Shown piece after piece: positions 15,001-24,270 of a stretch of 64,000 nucleotides of DNA (position 1 is the first letter of the stretch; every line of letters starts with the position of its first letter). The stretch is taken from contig JAYJMM010000026.1 in the NCBI GenBank assembly GCA_037349105.1, positions 620,001 to 684,000 on the forward strand, in the 5' to 3' direction. The notes beneath the pieces are model-generated. The model saw only the letters and a program-made list of their open reading frames with translations, searched no databases and was not told the DNA's origin. Source of the stretch: Limnomonas spitsbergensis (taxonomy: Eukaryota > Chlorophyta > Chlorophyceae > Chlamydomonadales). The translations under genes and the position numbers were made by a program.

Positions 15001-15836
15001 GGGAGGCAGTTCCTGTTACACCTGTGGTGGGAGGGGGCTGTAAGCCGGGCCAACTGCAGGTGCAGACGTCACAGCTGTGCTTGCAGAGGGAGGCAGTTTC
15101 TGTGACAACTGTGCTGGCTGGTGGCTGTGAGCCGAGCCAACTGCAGGTGCAGGCGTCTCGGCTGTGTTTGCAGAGGGAGGCAGTTCATGTGACACCTGTG
15201 GTGATGGGTGGTTGCGAGCCTGGCCAACTGCAGGTGCAGACGTCACGGCTGTGCTTGCAGAGGGAGGCATTTCCAGTGACACCTGTGGTGGCCGGTGGCT
15301 GCGTGCCGGGCCAACTGCAGGTGCAGGCGTCGCTGCTGTGCTTGCAGAGGGAGGCAGTTCCAGTGACACCTGTGGTGGCCGGTGACTGCGAGCCGAGCCA
15401 ACTGCAGGTGCAGGCGTCGCGGATGTGCTTGCAGAGGGAGGTAGTTCCAGTGACACCTGTGGAGGCCGGTGGCTGCGAGCCGAGCCAGCTGCAGGTGCAG
15501 GCGTCGCTGCTGTGCTTGCAGAGGGAGGCAGTTCCAGCGACACCTGTGGTGGCCGGTGGCTGCAAGCCGAGCCAGCTGCAGGTGCAGGCGTCACGGCTGT
15601 GTTTGCAGAGGAGGTAGTTCCAGTGACACCTGTGCTGGCCGGTGGCTGTGAGCCGGGCCAGCTGCAGGTGCAGGCGTCACGGCTGTGTTTGCAGAGGGAG
15701 GCAGTTCCTTTGACACCTGTGGTGGCCGGTGGCTGTGAGCCGGGCCAGCTACAGGTGCAGGCGCCACGGCTGTGCTTGCAGAGGGAGGCAGGTCCTGTGA
15801 CACCTGTGGTGGCCGGTGGCTGCGAGCCGGGCCAAC
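1..15836. repeat. 87-bp minisatellite array with higher-order blocks
   Basis: About 180 head-to-tail copies of an 87-bp unit (29 codons), recognisable by GACACCTGTGGTGGCCGGTG and CAACTGCAGGTGCAGGCGTC. The unit is a multiple of three and stop-poor, so long ORFs appear in all plus frames and on the minus strand; these are by-products. Landmark GCTAACTGC followed by two 86-bp units (GAGGAGG instead of GAGGGAGG) recurs near 27, 1157, 2373, 3328, 4457, 5412, 6541, 7496, 8451, 9580, 10361, 11403, 12358, 13487 and 14442. Block lengths after the first are 781, 955, 1042, 1129 or 1216 bp, each an exact multiple of 87 minus 2. The array begins before base 1. It is satellite-like, perhaps expanded from the 5' part of the gag-like ORF that follows. 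Confidence 0.95.
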
Positions 15837-16252
15837 TGCATTCGTGGGAGCAGAAGCTGAACCAGCAGGTGGCTGAGGAATCAGTTGGATCAAGTGAGGT
15901 TGAGGACCACATGCACAGGCATGCGCCGGTGCCGGTGCAGATGCAGATGCACCAGCCAGAAGAGGATGGGCCTGTCACACCACTAGTGGCAGCAGCTCCA
16001 GGATGGGTCCAGGTGCCAATATCAGAACCAGGGGCGGCCCAGCAGGCCAACAAACAGCTGGGGGCGGCAGAGAATCCTGAGGGGTCAGAGGAGCAGGGAA
16101 TCTCCATACCCATGCTGAGGGAAAAGGTTAACTGGTACCGGCAGAAGCTCAAAGGAGTGGCCAGGCAGCTGTGGGTGGCCAGGCAGCCTGGCCTGGAAGA
16201 TGAGGATGACCAGGCAGCTGAGGATCGTGAAGCATCGCTTGGAACATGCTAA
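15425..16252 (+). pseudogene. Gag-like polyprotein region, segment A (repeat-to-coiled-coil ORF)
   Basis: A 275-codon open frame. Its first part is made of 87-bp repeat units and crosses one 86-bp unit near 15,600, which moves it between repeat frames. At 15,837 the repeat stops and unique sequence begins: an acidic, Gln-rich stretch, then a charged helical segment (LREKVNWYRQKLKG). It ends in TGC TAA at 16,250-16,252 while the +1 frame continues with similar composition (segment B). No known domain is recognised. It is best read with segments B-D as one decayed or frameshifted retroelement-like polyprotein. The ATG at 15,425 lies inside a repeat unit and is arbitrary. Confidence 0.45.
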
Positions 16253-16652
16253 ACAGAACCTCCAGGCGCTGCTGCCAACAGGCGAGGAGGAGGAAGAGCA
16301 GCAGCTACAGCAGACAGCCATGGTTGCATGGCACGTGGCACTGCCCGGGGGGCACGGGGCTGAGCAGGCCAGCCATGAGGCGAAAGAAGAGGCACAGCCG
16401 CCGCAGAACCAGGAGTGCATGCCCAGATTGCCCAGGCAGGAGGGCTTCCGCTCAGCAGAGCCGTGTGGGCCAGTGGGTCAAGCCAGCCCTAGCCTGAGTC
16501 TCGACCCAGACGGCTGCAGCAGTTCCAGCCAGGCAGTGGCAGACATGGCAGCTGACAGTGACCTGGAAGCAGCTAGGAGCAGCAGGTCTCTGGTGCCAGC
16601 ACCCGAGGACCCGAGCAGCAGCAGAAATGGTGTGCCTGGTAGCAATTCATGA
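16200..16652 (+). pseudogene. Gag-like polyprotein region, segment B
   Basis: A 150-codon ORF overlapping segment A by about 50 bp in the +1 frame. It opens with a likely helical stretch (LRIVKHRLEHAKQNLQALL) that continues the helical character of segment A, followed by a Glu/Gln run and a low-complexity Ser/Pro/Ala region. It stops at 16,650-16,652, inside the start of segment C. No catalytic motif is visible. A separate gene is less likely than a frameshifted continuation. Confidence 0.4.
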
Positions 16653-19029
16653 TGTAGCGCCTGCAGATGTGGAGCTGGCCAGGCTCTGGGAGGACCGTGC
16701 AGCAGGTGCACGTCAGCAACCGATGGAGATCCGCAATGGCATGCGTCAGGTCATGCGGCGTAACAATGGAGGAGTATGCATGTTCTGCGGGTTCGAGTGC
16801 GAGCACAGCGACAGGGCATGTGAGCATCTCATGGATGCCGACATCCAGAGGGGAGGAGCAAGGCAGGCAGCGCTGGAGGCGGTTGACAACCCGGGGCAGG
16901 GTCAGCCGCGGGTGCAGGAGCCACACCAGCCCCAGAAGGCTGAGGCAGGCTCCAGCAGTGAGGAGGAAGAAGAGCCCAACCCAATGGGGGGCAGGGTGGA
17001 AGCTGTTGTGCAGGAAAGCATCCGGGAGTCCCTGTGGTTGGCACCCAGGGATGGGCCCCACAAGAGGCAGCAGGCGCAGCCGCGCCAAATACCCGTTCCA
17101 ACAGCACCCGCGTCCACGGGGTATGGCACGATGCGGTCCAAGGTTCCGCCCAGTGTCGGCAGGACAGTCCAAGGGCCCGAGAAGGGCAGACCCAGGTTGA
17201 GAGAGCAGAGGTACCAAGGTCAGGGTGGAAGCCTGTGCAGGTTTTCCAACAACCCAGCTCGGACACCCGTGACCGGTGGGCAGGCTGCAAGTCCTAGTGG
17301 ATCTGGGGGCGGCGCAAGCAGGATGTCAGAGGACATGGAGGATCAGGAGGAAGTGGAGGCCTCGCCAATAGGGTGGAGCGTGCTGGTGCAGGATCTTGCC
17401 GGTTTGTGGGAGGCGGTGTGTGCCACGCATTTCTCTCACGGCAGTGACCAGGCAAGGGCCATTGAGGAGTTCAGGAGCCACCATCTGGCAGAGTGGGCGA
17501 CGAAAGCCTTGATGGGGATCCCTCACACGGGGCAGGACAGAGCAACGCTGCTAGCAGCCCTAGGAAGGGTGTCCAAGGGAATGGCTGGACAAGAGGCGGC
17601 CCTGGCGGCTAAGGCCTTTGCAGACGAATGGTGCACCAGCGTGGTAGGAGATCAGGAGGAGCCCGAGTCCGAGCCAGAGGAGGAGGAGGAGCCCCAGAAG
17701 TGTGAAGGATTCGAGGCGGCCAGGCTGGAGCCAGACGGCCTCAGGGAAGTCCAGAGGTGGCAGGAGCAGACAGGGAGAGCCGTACCAGCCACAAGCCAGG
17801 CCAGGTGGGAACGCCTGGAAGCAAACAGCGAGCTCAGCCTCAAGAACCAGCGGAGGGCCGACGGGAGCAGACCCAGGCCAAGAAGCATCGCGGCCAGCGA
17901 GCAGCTGAGGCTGACCAGCCTGTCTCTGGCCAGGATGGCGGAGCAGAGCTCGGAGCCAAGAAGGGCAAGCAGGCAGGAGTCATATGCGATGCTGCGGATT
18001 GTGGACAGCAAGGAAATCATCGGCCAGGAGGGCCAGGTGGACCACATCGCGGAGCTCCTGCGGGCCCGGGCGGCCCAGGCAGGAGTCAGGGCGGAAAGGA
18101 GGAGCCACTGCCCCAGCCAAGGAAGGAGGATCTTGCAGGAAATTGAGCCAGCAGGGAACGCCGGGAGAAGCGATTCGCGTAGGCATGAAGGCAGGGAGGA
18201 AGTGCGGCCAGGATCTGAGGCGAGGGAGTACACGGGTGGAACGCAGCACAGCAGGCCCAGCAGCAACCCGCCCAGGCGACAGGCAGGATCAGGAGGAGCA
18301 GTGGAGCACCAAGGGCCAGTTCAGCCGCCGTCAGAGGGAGGCAGGGCCCCCAGAAGCGAGGCAAGCGAGCGACCGTCTAGGGGCGGACAGTCCCAGAGAA
18401 GTGCAGACCGCAGAGGCAGCCGGGGCCAGCTCAGCTGGAACCCAACCAAAAGCGGAGGCGGAGGGTCAGGCTCTGACCCCAGCAAATCGGATTCGAAAGG
18501 ATCGGAGGGACGCGGCCCGGGATCCAGCAGGGAATCCATGAAGCAGAAAAGGGAGAGGGTGGCCTTGGAGCAGGCGGAGGCACATTTGCAGCTGCAGAAA
18601 CAGATGATCCTGCAGCTGGCAGGGGCGACCAGGTTTACCAAGATCCCGACCATCCAGGGCAATGTGCCTGTGCTGGATATGGCCCATCCCGGGGCTGTCG
18701 CAGCCAGGCAGTACTGCCAAGCCTGCAGCTTCTGGGGTTCGCACAATCAGCTGGCATTATATCTGACGAGCCGCCAGCGCTGGCAGTGGTGGCCGGGGAA
18801 ATCGCAGGAACCTGCCAGTCACCCTCAGCCATGGCCCTGCTGGTGCGGTCTCTGGTCAAAATGTGGAACGACAAGCCTGCCAGCATGGAGCCTCTGGTGG
18901 TCGCCATCAGGTCAGCACCTCACGGGGACAGGGTCACCCAGGAGGTCGAGAGGATCAAGGAGGCGTGGTCAGCCCCAGAGGAAGGGCAGCGCTGTGAGGT
19001 ATCCTTGCTTACCCTGTGGATCAGGGTAG
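16558..19029 (+). pseudogene. Gag-like polyprotein region, segment C (823 codons)
   Basis: The longest non-repeat ORF in the window. Codons near 16,774-16,845 hold a compact Cys/His cluster (CMFCGFECEHSDRACEH) that could bind zinc. Further on there are Glu-rich tracts, a possible helical domain around 17,370-17,660 (LAGLWEAVCATHFSHG), a long Arg/Ser/Gly-rich disordered stretch, and a helical QAEAHLQLQKQMILQLAG near 18,570-18,630. From about 18,700 the frame loses sensible composition while frame D takes over with a capsid-like domain. This points to one frameshift near 18,690-18,780. The family is inferred from layout (disordered linkers before a capsid-like domain), not from a recognised match. 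Confidence 0.45.
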
Positions 19030-19679
19030 TGAAGAAGGAGGTAGGAAAGCCAACTTCGGACGAGAGAGCGGCGGTCACCAACCTCAAGTTGGGAGTCAAG
19101 ACCACCCTGGACCCAGGAGTCAAGCCGGAGGAGACGGTGGAGGCTTTCGCCCACAGGATCCTGTCCACGGCAGAGTTGCTGCAGATCTCCAGGGATGCAG
19201 CAGACCACTTTGGCAGAAGGCACTCGGTCTCGCACATGTTCTATGAAGGGCTGCCAGTGGCCACCATGGCCAAGCTGAGCGCTTTCATGATCACTGTGCC
19301 CAACTACCTGTGCATGACCGATGAGGAGCAGATCACTGTGCTGACGCAGCAGGTGGTGCTGTGGGAGAGGTTCGCCCTCGAAATGGGAGACTCGGTGGTC
19401 ACAGATCACAGGCCGGCGGCAGAAGAGGCGGAAGAGACGAAAGAGGAGGACAAGACGGAAGAGGTGGAAGAGACGGAACAGGAGGAAGAGGCGGATGAGA
19501 CGGGCGAGGGGAGAAAGCCGGCACGTTGGACATCTAGACCAACCCTGCCACCCGGTAGGGGAAGCGGGTTGTTGCAACACCAATGGCGAGCGGACTCAAT
19601 GGCATCGCGTACACCAATGGCAGGGGAGAGGCCAATGTCACCTCGCGAGCGGTCCATTGATGGGCCAAGGTGGAGCTAG
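18786..19679 (+). pseudogene. Retrotransposon Gag (capsid-like) domain, segment D
   Basis: A 297-codon ORF whose frame is open further upstream, to about 18,700. Residues ~100-215 are helical and resemble capsid regions of LTR-retrotransposon Gag proteins (KPEETVEAFAHRILSTAELL, then QQVVLWERFALEMGD). A long Glu/Thr acidic tail (about 225-255) and a basic Pro/Arg end follow. No CCHC knuckle, protease, reverse transcriptase or integrase follows before 20 kb, so this is a gag-only, non-autonomous or truncated element. It could instead be a domesticated gag-derived gene. The start is uncertain because of the frame change from segment C. Confidence 0.5.
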
Positions 19680-19756
19680 GCTTCCAACGAAGAGGAGGTG
19701 TCGGCCCTCGAGGGCCAGATGGCTGGGAAGGATTAGGGGGGAGCCAACACAACCCA

Positions 19757-20606
19757 GAGCGGCAGGGCAGCGGAGCACTTGACGGTCCCCACGCCGCGTA
19801 CCTGGCAGGAACGGGCTAGCGCCAGCACAATGGGAGGAACACCTCCCAGTGCGGCACGGCTGGCCTCGGTACACAGCAGGCGGTGGGCAGACGGCCAGCG
19901 GGGCGCAGCCGAGTATGCAGTATTAATCAAGTATTGTAGCAGCAGGAGCAGCGAGCCACGGGAGTACATAGGGACAAGGGCGCTGGCGCTGAAGATAGTT
20001 AACTTGGATTTTTGTTTCGAGCCAGTTAGCGCCAAGGACTGCTGGGGCTCAAAACCAGCGGGGGGGCGTGACTAGGGGGGAATACAGCCGCTACAGCGCA
20101 CATCTCCTGGGGCCTTATGGGCCAGGTGTCAACGGCGCAGTGGGGCGAGAGCAGCAGTATTGTCTTCCCCTTTCTTATTTTTACTGGCCTGAGCGGCAGG
20201 GCAGCTGAGCACTTGACGGTCCCCACGCCGTACCTGGAAGAACGGGCCAGCGCCATCACTAGGAGGATCACCTCTCTGGGCAACATGACTGACACTAGTA
20301 CACAGGGGGCTGTGGGTCGACGGCCAGCAGGTCGTAGCCTAGTATGCATTTTTTCAACGTACCGTAGCAGCAGGAGCAGCGAGCCAATGGAGTACATAGA
20401 GATGATGGCAACGGCGCTGAATAATAGTAAACGTGTGTTTTATTCCACTCAGAGCCAAGATTGCCGCAAGGCCAACCAGCGGGAGGGCTAGGTTAGGGAA
20501 GGACACTGCTGCTGCTGCGCACATCTCCTGTGACCTTTGGGGCCATGTGTCAACGGCCCAGTGGGGCGAGAGCAGCAGGTGTTTCTTTCTCTTTCTGTCC
20601 TGATCT
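19757..20606. repeat. Two diverged tandem copies of a ~430-bp sequence
   Basis: GAGCGGCAGGGCAGC at 19,757 recurs at 20,191. The similarity continues through CACTTGACGGTCCCCACGCC, TAGCAGCAGGAGCAGCGAGCCA, GAGTACATAG and CAGTGGGGCGAGAGCAGCAG in the same order in both copies. Both ends carry a T/C-rich stretch. They lie just 3' of the gag-like ORF and could be its 3' untranslated region or LTR-like material duplicated in tandem. No TG...CA LTR ends could be fixed. Confidence 0.7.
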
Positions 20607-21135
20607 CTATAAAGGTAGATGCTTGCCATGTTTGAATGTGAATGACAAGTGGAGTTACCGAGGCATGACTCTGAAGACTGATATCCGCTTTTTGTGACCT
20701 GAACAGGCCATAGGTGTTTCGGCAGTGGCTAGAAGATGCCTTGTGGATTTCACTGAACGCATAAGCTGGACCACGGGGTGGCCGCTGAAGCAAGTGGATG
20801 TTTATTTTTCAAGACTGTCTGGTTTGCAGGCAGATGTTAGGGAACTTCTGTTTCTGATTGTACATATCTGAATGGTTTTTTCTTTCAGTACCTCCCCTAT
20901 TCCGGCTCCCCACGCATGCCCGAAGGGCTTAACGTTGGGAGCGGGGGGCGAGTAAAATAGTAGGGGCGGTACCCACGAGTCAGGGGCGCCCAGGCTGGCC
21001 GAACCAGTGAGGAGCTTCCACTAGGGCTGTCTTGCTACCAGTACTCTGTACAGTTACCCCCTTTACAGCCCTTGTATCTCAGTAGTGCAGTACAAGGAGC
21101 CTTTGTGTACGGTGATGTACCGTAGTTGTGAGTAG
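20607..21135. other. No gene seen
   Basis: No ORF with recognisable content. Most of it is AT-balanced, non-repetitive sequence with a T-rich stretch near 20,875. Confidence 0.5.
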
Positions 21136-21158
21136 AGGGCGCCTCTCTAAGGCGCCCT
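21136..21158. other. Hairpin, 9-bp perfect stem
   Basis: AGGGCGCCT, a 5-nt loop CTCTA, then AGGCGCCCT. It is stable at RNA or DNA level. Its role is unknown; it is the first of several hairpins in 21.1-21.5 kb. Confidence 0.7.
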
Positions 21159-21178
21159 GGCCGGCATTTACCATTATA

Positions 21179-21234
21179 TCACGGTTACTGCTTTATGGTG
21201 CGACAGCTGTCACGGTATAATGCAGTAAACGTGA
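21179..21234. repeat. Imperfect palindrome, 26-bp arms
   Basis: The left arm, 21,179-21,204 (TCACGGTTACTGC...), pairs with the right arm, 21,209-21,234 (...TGCAGTAAACGTGA), around a 4-bp AGCT centre with about six mismatches. It may be a relic of a short inverted-repeat element. Confidence 0.65.
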
Positions 21235-21476
21235 CAAAACCGTATTTATCGCTGACGCGGCCACGGAGGCCCCGCAGCTTCTCTGCGGAGCCCCCTTTTC
21301 TAGGTTAGGAGCCCAGCTTCCCACTTTCGGGAAGGTCCGAGGCAGGATTTCCCGTACTTAGTAAATAGGGCTTGCCGGGACCTTTGAATCCCGGCTCGCA
21401 CGCTTGACTCTTACGTGCCTCCATTGCACGTATGTGTCACCGAGGGCCGACATCGCCAGCGCTTGGTCCCGGCGGG

Positions 21477-21493
21477 CGCCGCATCATGCGGCG
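21477..21493. other. Hairpin CGCCGCAT/ATGCGGCG
   Basis: A perfect 8-bp inverted repeat with a one-base centre inside a GC-rich stretch. No associated gene was identified. Confidence 0.5.
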
Positions 21494-22290
21494 TCGGCGG
21501 CAGGCTCGCTTGCTACCTCGCCATCATGCTTGCTTATAATACCCCAGCGTGCGGGATCAACTAAAGGAGCGGGAGATTGACAGGGCCTCCGAACGGTGTC
21601 AGTAATTTCTTTGAGTTCTATCTGGGCAAGCTTCGTTGGGATGCCCTGGCTTTTGTGGAAGGCGAGGTAGTAGAAATCTTTGATGCATAGACGTTCTCAG
21701 AGGCTGAAACTTCCTTTGCCTTTCCTTTCCAGCCTTTTGTCTGTCCCTTATCTTCTCCCTTTTTTCGGCAGAGCCCCCCCGGGCGGCCGAAGGTCGCGGG
21801 GCGAAGCCCCCAGAGTCACCCCGTATCCGTCCGTCCGTCCGTCCGTCCGCCCGATGTTTCTGGAACGTCCCGGAAACTTTATGCGCTACAGCGCAAATCA
21901 ACCGGCTGTATTTATTAAGGTTGTTCCTGTCAGACCTCAAAGGCCGAGGTGCAGAAATGAGAAACTCAGCTACCAGGGCTGGATCTCACAGCGGATGACG
22001 TAAGGTGTCGTCACGCTGTCCCCTGGTGTCACGCGACAGGCCGACAGCTGTGGCTTCGCTTCTCTATGCGCAATTCGTTACGCATCATTAAAACACGCAC
22101 TTAGCCAGCGATAGAGTTGTGACAAATATTTTGAAATCCTGCAACATGGCGAGGGGGTTTGCATGGGGTCCAGGTGACCCCGTCCGCACCTGGCTGCGCC
22201 TGCCCTCTGAAAAGTCACATACCCGACTGCTCTGCCGTTTTTTATGCTGCGCAGGAGCACCTCTGATTACTTGTCTGCCCTTCTTCACTT
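21494..22290. other. No gene seen; short TCCG microsatellite
   Basis: Contains a (TCCG)n run at about 21,827-21,851 and a GC-rich block near 21,770-21,825. The short ORFs here have no recognisable features. Confidence 0.5.
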
Positions 22291-22349
22291 AGGCGTCCAC
22301 GTGGCCGAGCCTTTTTGAGCAGGGTCCAGAGGTGTAACGTCATTGTCAT
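22291..22349 (+). mobile_element. LINE-like 3' tail, copy 1
   Basis: Core GTGGCCGAGC, a short spacer, GAGCAGGGTCCAGAGGTGTA, then ACGTCATTG. The same core recurs at 22,516 and 22,641 and on the minus strand at 35,561 and 36,750. The 35.6-kb copy lies just 3' of a reverse-transcriptase C-terminal remnant, which suggests this is the 3' end of a non-LTR element. Confidence 0.6.
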
Positions 22350-22515
22350 GAGCTCTGAAGGGTGTCTAGTGTCTGATCGAGATAGGATTTCCGCTCTCAT
22401 TGGGCAACAAGGGGGATGTGAAACTGCTGATAGCGTGCTGAGGGACCAAGGGGGTCCTTTGAATGGATATTGCGTCGGTTGCATGTTTGGTGACTTTCCT
22501 AGCTGACTTTTTGTT

Positions 22516-22570
22516 TGCCGACGTGGCCGAGCTTTTAAGCAGGGCCCAGAGGTGTAGCGTCATTAACATA
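22516..22570 (+). mobile_element. LINE-like 3' tail, copy 2
   Basis: GCCGACGTGGCCGAGC, then GCAGGGCCCAGAGGTGTAGC and GTCATTAACA. It is preceded by T-rich sequence like the other tails. Confidence 0.6.
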
Positions 22571-22640
22571 CGCAGTGAGTGTCCAACTGCACAAGCTTCC
22601 TACCCATTCCTCAAGTCCCTTTTCTTTTCTCCCAACGGGT

Positions 22641-22700
22641 CAGTTGGGCGCCCACGCGGCCGAGCATGTTCGAGCAGGGCCCACAGGTGTGATGGCATTG
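22641..22700 (+). mobile_element. LINE-like 3' tail, copy 3
   Basis: CAGTTGGGCGCCCACGCGGC then CGAGC and GAGCAGGGCCCACAGGTGTG. The upstream TTTTCTTTTCTCCC stretch also matches the minus-strand tail at 36.8 kb. Confidence 0.6.
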
Positions 22701-24170
22701 ATCCATCCCAGCCCTTAAACACAACTCTGTTTACATTTGACAACGTTGCCTAATATAAGAGTCAAGCCAAACTAGACATGCACCATGTTGCCACGACGAC
22801 ATCTGGATCCAACTGCCTAGTTGTACTCCAAGAAGATCTGGATCCGGTCTCCTCCTTGCACTGTGTTAAGGATTGGCTCCTCTGGGTCTCTGCCCTCTTT
22901 GCGCATGGAGCGCTCCATCAGGGCCTGTCCACGGAGGGGTTTTTGTCCACACAAGGTGTCAGGGTGATTAAGCTACATTCAGCTACATCAAGGCCTATGG
23001 CCACGGGGGCCAAGTGCAAAGGGGCAAGAGAAAATGATTATATCTTGCAACTTTTTTGCTTGGTACTTATGCAGAGATTCGGTCAGTGCAGTCCACAGCC
23101 CCGACAGCAGGCCCTGCTGCTTGGACCACCTGTCTAGAGGTGGCAAAAGTGTGGTCACAATCTGCCATGTGGTGGCCGAGGTCAGCCTCCCCAAAGCCCA
23201 AAGGAGGTAAGTTGTGCATAAGGGTTGTGCATAAGCATAAGGCAAACACCAGGATTGAAAAAAATTGCACAACGCAAACACCGGAGGAGGAAGGAGTCTC
23301 ATCGTTTTGAAAACGGGAGCTGGGTATGATGCAGCATTCGTCAGAAACTCGGAATTCAGGACACCTGAATAGAGACTCAAAAATGTCAATTGAGTAATTG
23401 ACACTTCCGGAGGCAGCATAGGTCACGCAACAACATACCTTGATTGGCAGCGCACGTCTAGCCTTGGCTCATACAGCATCTACCAATGCTCTGCTGAAGT
23501 GTGTGTGAAGGAGCAGGGGCATGGAGGTTCAAAAGCAAGGCAGCTGAAGGCTGGAGCCACATCCGCGCCGTAACCACCTCGATGATTCACCCAGACATGT
23601 TTGGTACCAACGCCAACTGACCTGCCAAGAGGCCTCCTGGGAGTCCATTTCCCCCCTCATGGACCCCTTGGGCGTATATCCCCCTACTGACCCCATTAGG
23701 GCACACCAAAGACAACCTACTTCAACATTGAAGCCAGAGACACTCGGCACCAACGCCGACAGTCCGGCCAAGAAGCCGCCCGGAATCCTCGTCTCAAGCT
23801 TCACCAAACCTTCAAGATGACACACAATGGAGGGTGCAAGAATTAGCAACAAAAGAGAGAAATAGCCCTGCCCTCCTATCACTTCACCTTGGACAGACTC
23901 GCTTTCATACAGCCAACAGAAGACAACTGCGATAGCGAGCAAGCATATGAACGACATACATGTTGATTTATTCCCCCCTGCTTGACCACTTCATTTTCAT
24001 AACATTATTGTTCCAAGCTTGCTGGCAAGGTGGACATGCTGTAACATGAGGATTGTCACGGGCTCAGGGGCTGAGGGATCACTCCTTTAAGGTTGGCAGT
24101 TTAGGATGATGGGGCCAGGGTCTGCACACCCAACACCCAATCCCTTCACACTTTGCCTTCACACTGCGCC
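22701..24170. other. No convincing gene; one diverged direct repeat
   Basis: Two diverged copies of about 45 bp (ACCAACGCC...GGCCAAGA, at ~23,600-23,650 and ~23,745-23,795) lie about 140 bp apart. ORFs on both strands have no recognisable domain. Sequence after 24,000 is downstream of the minus-strand gene that ends at 24,171. Confidence 0.5.
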
Positions 24171-24270
24171 CTACAGTATCCATATCGCCAGATCTTTTGC
24201 AGTCTCAAAATCTGCAGACATCGCCGACTGCTCTTTGCTATTATAAGCCACACTGTAACTCTTAAGACCT
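24171..24270 (-). CDS. Exon 14 (proposed last exon)
   Basis: Reads GLKSYSVAYNSKEQ... to LAIWIL and TAG at 24,171-24,173. An alternative acceptor (TTACAG, exon from 24,252) keeps the same frame. Supported by phase only. Confidence 0.42.

Noticed and set aside
12..15617. Many long ORFs on both strands in the first 15.6 kb, as a family of Cys-rich repeat proteins
   Set aside because: The unit is 87 bp, a multiple of three with few stops, so every frame looks open. The frame shifts in nearly every block and the landmark GAGCTAAC carries a stop, so no continuous protein is possible without many frame changes.
1..15836. CRISPR array
   Set aside because: The whole 87-bp unit is repeated with no unique spacers, and the setting is eukaryotic.
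21375..21405. tRNA T-arm-like sequence CCGGGACCTTTGAATCCCGG
   Set aside because: The loop is 8 nt and lacks TTCRA at the right place, and no acceptor, D or anticodon stems could be placed around it.
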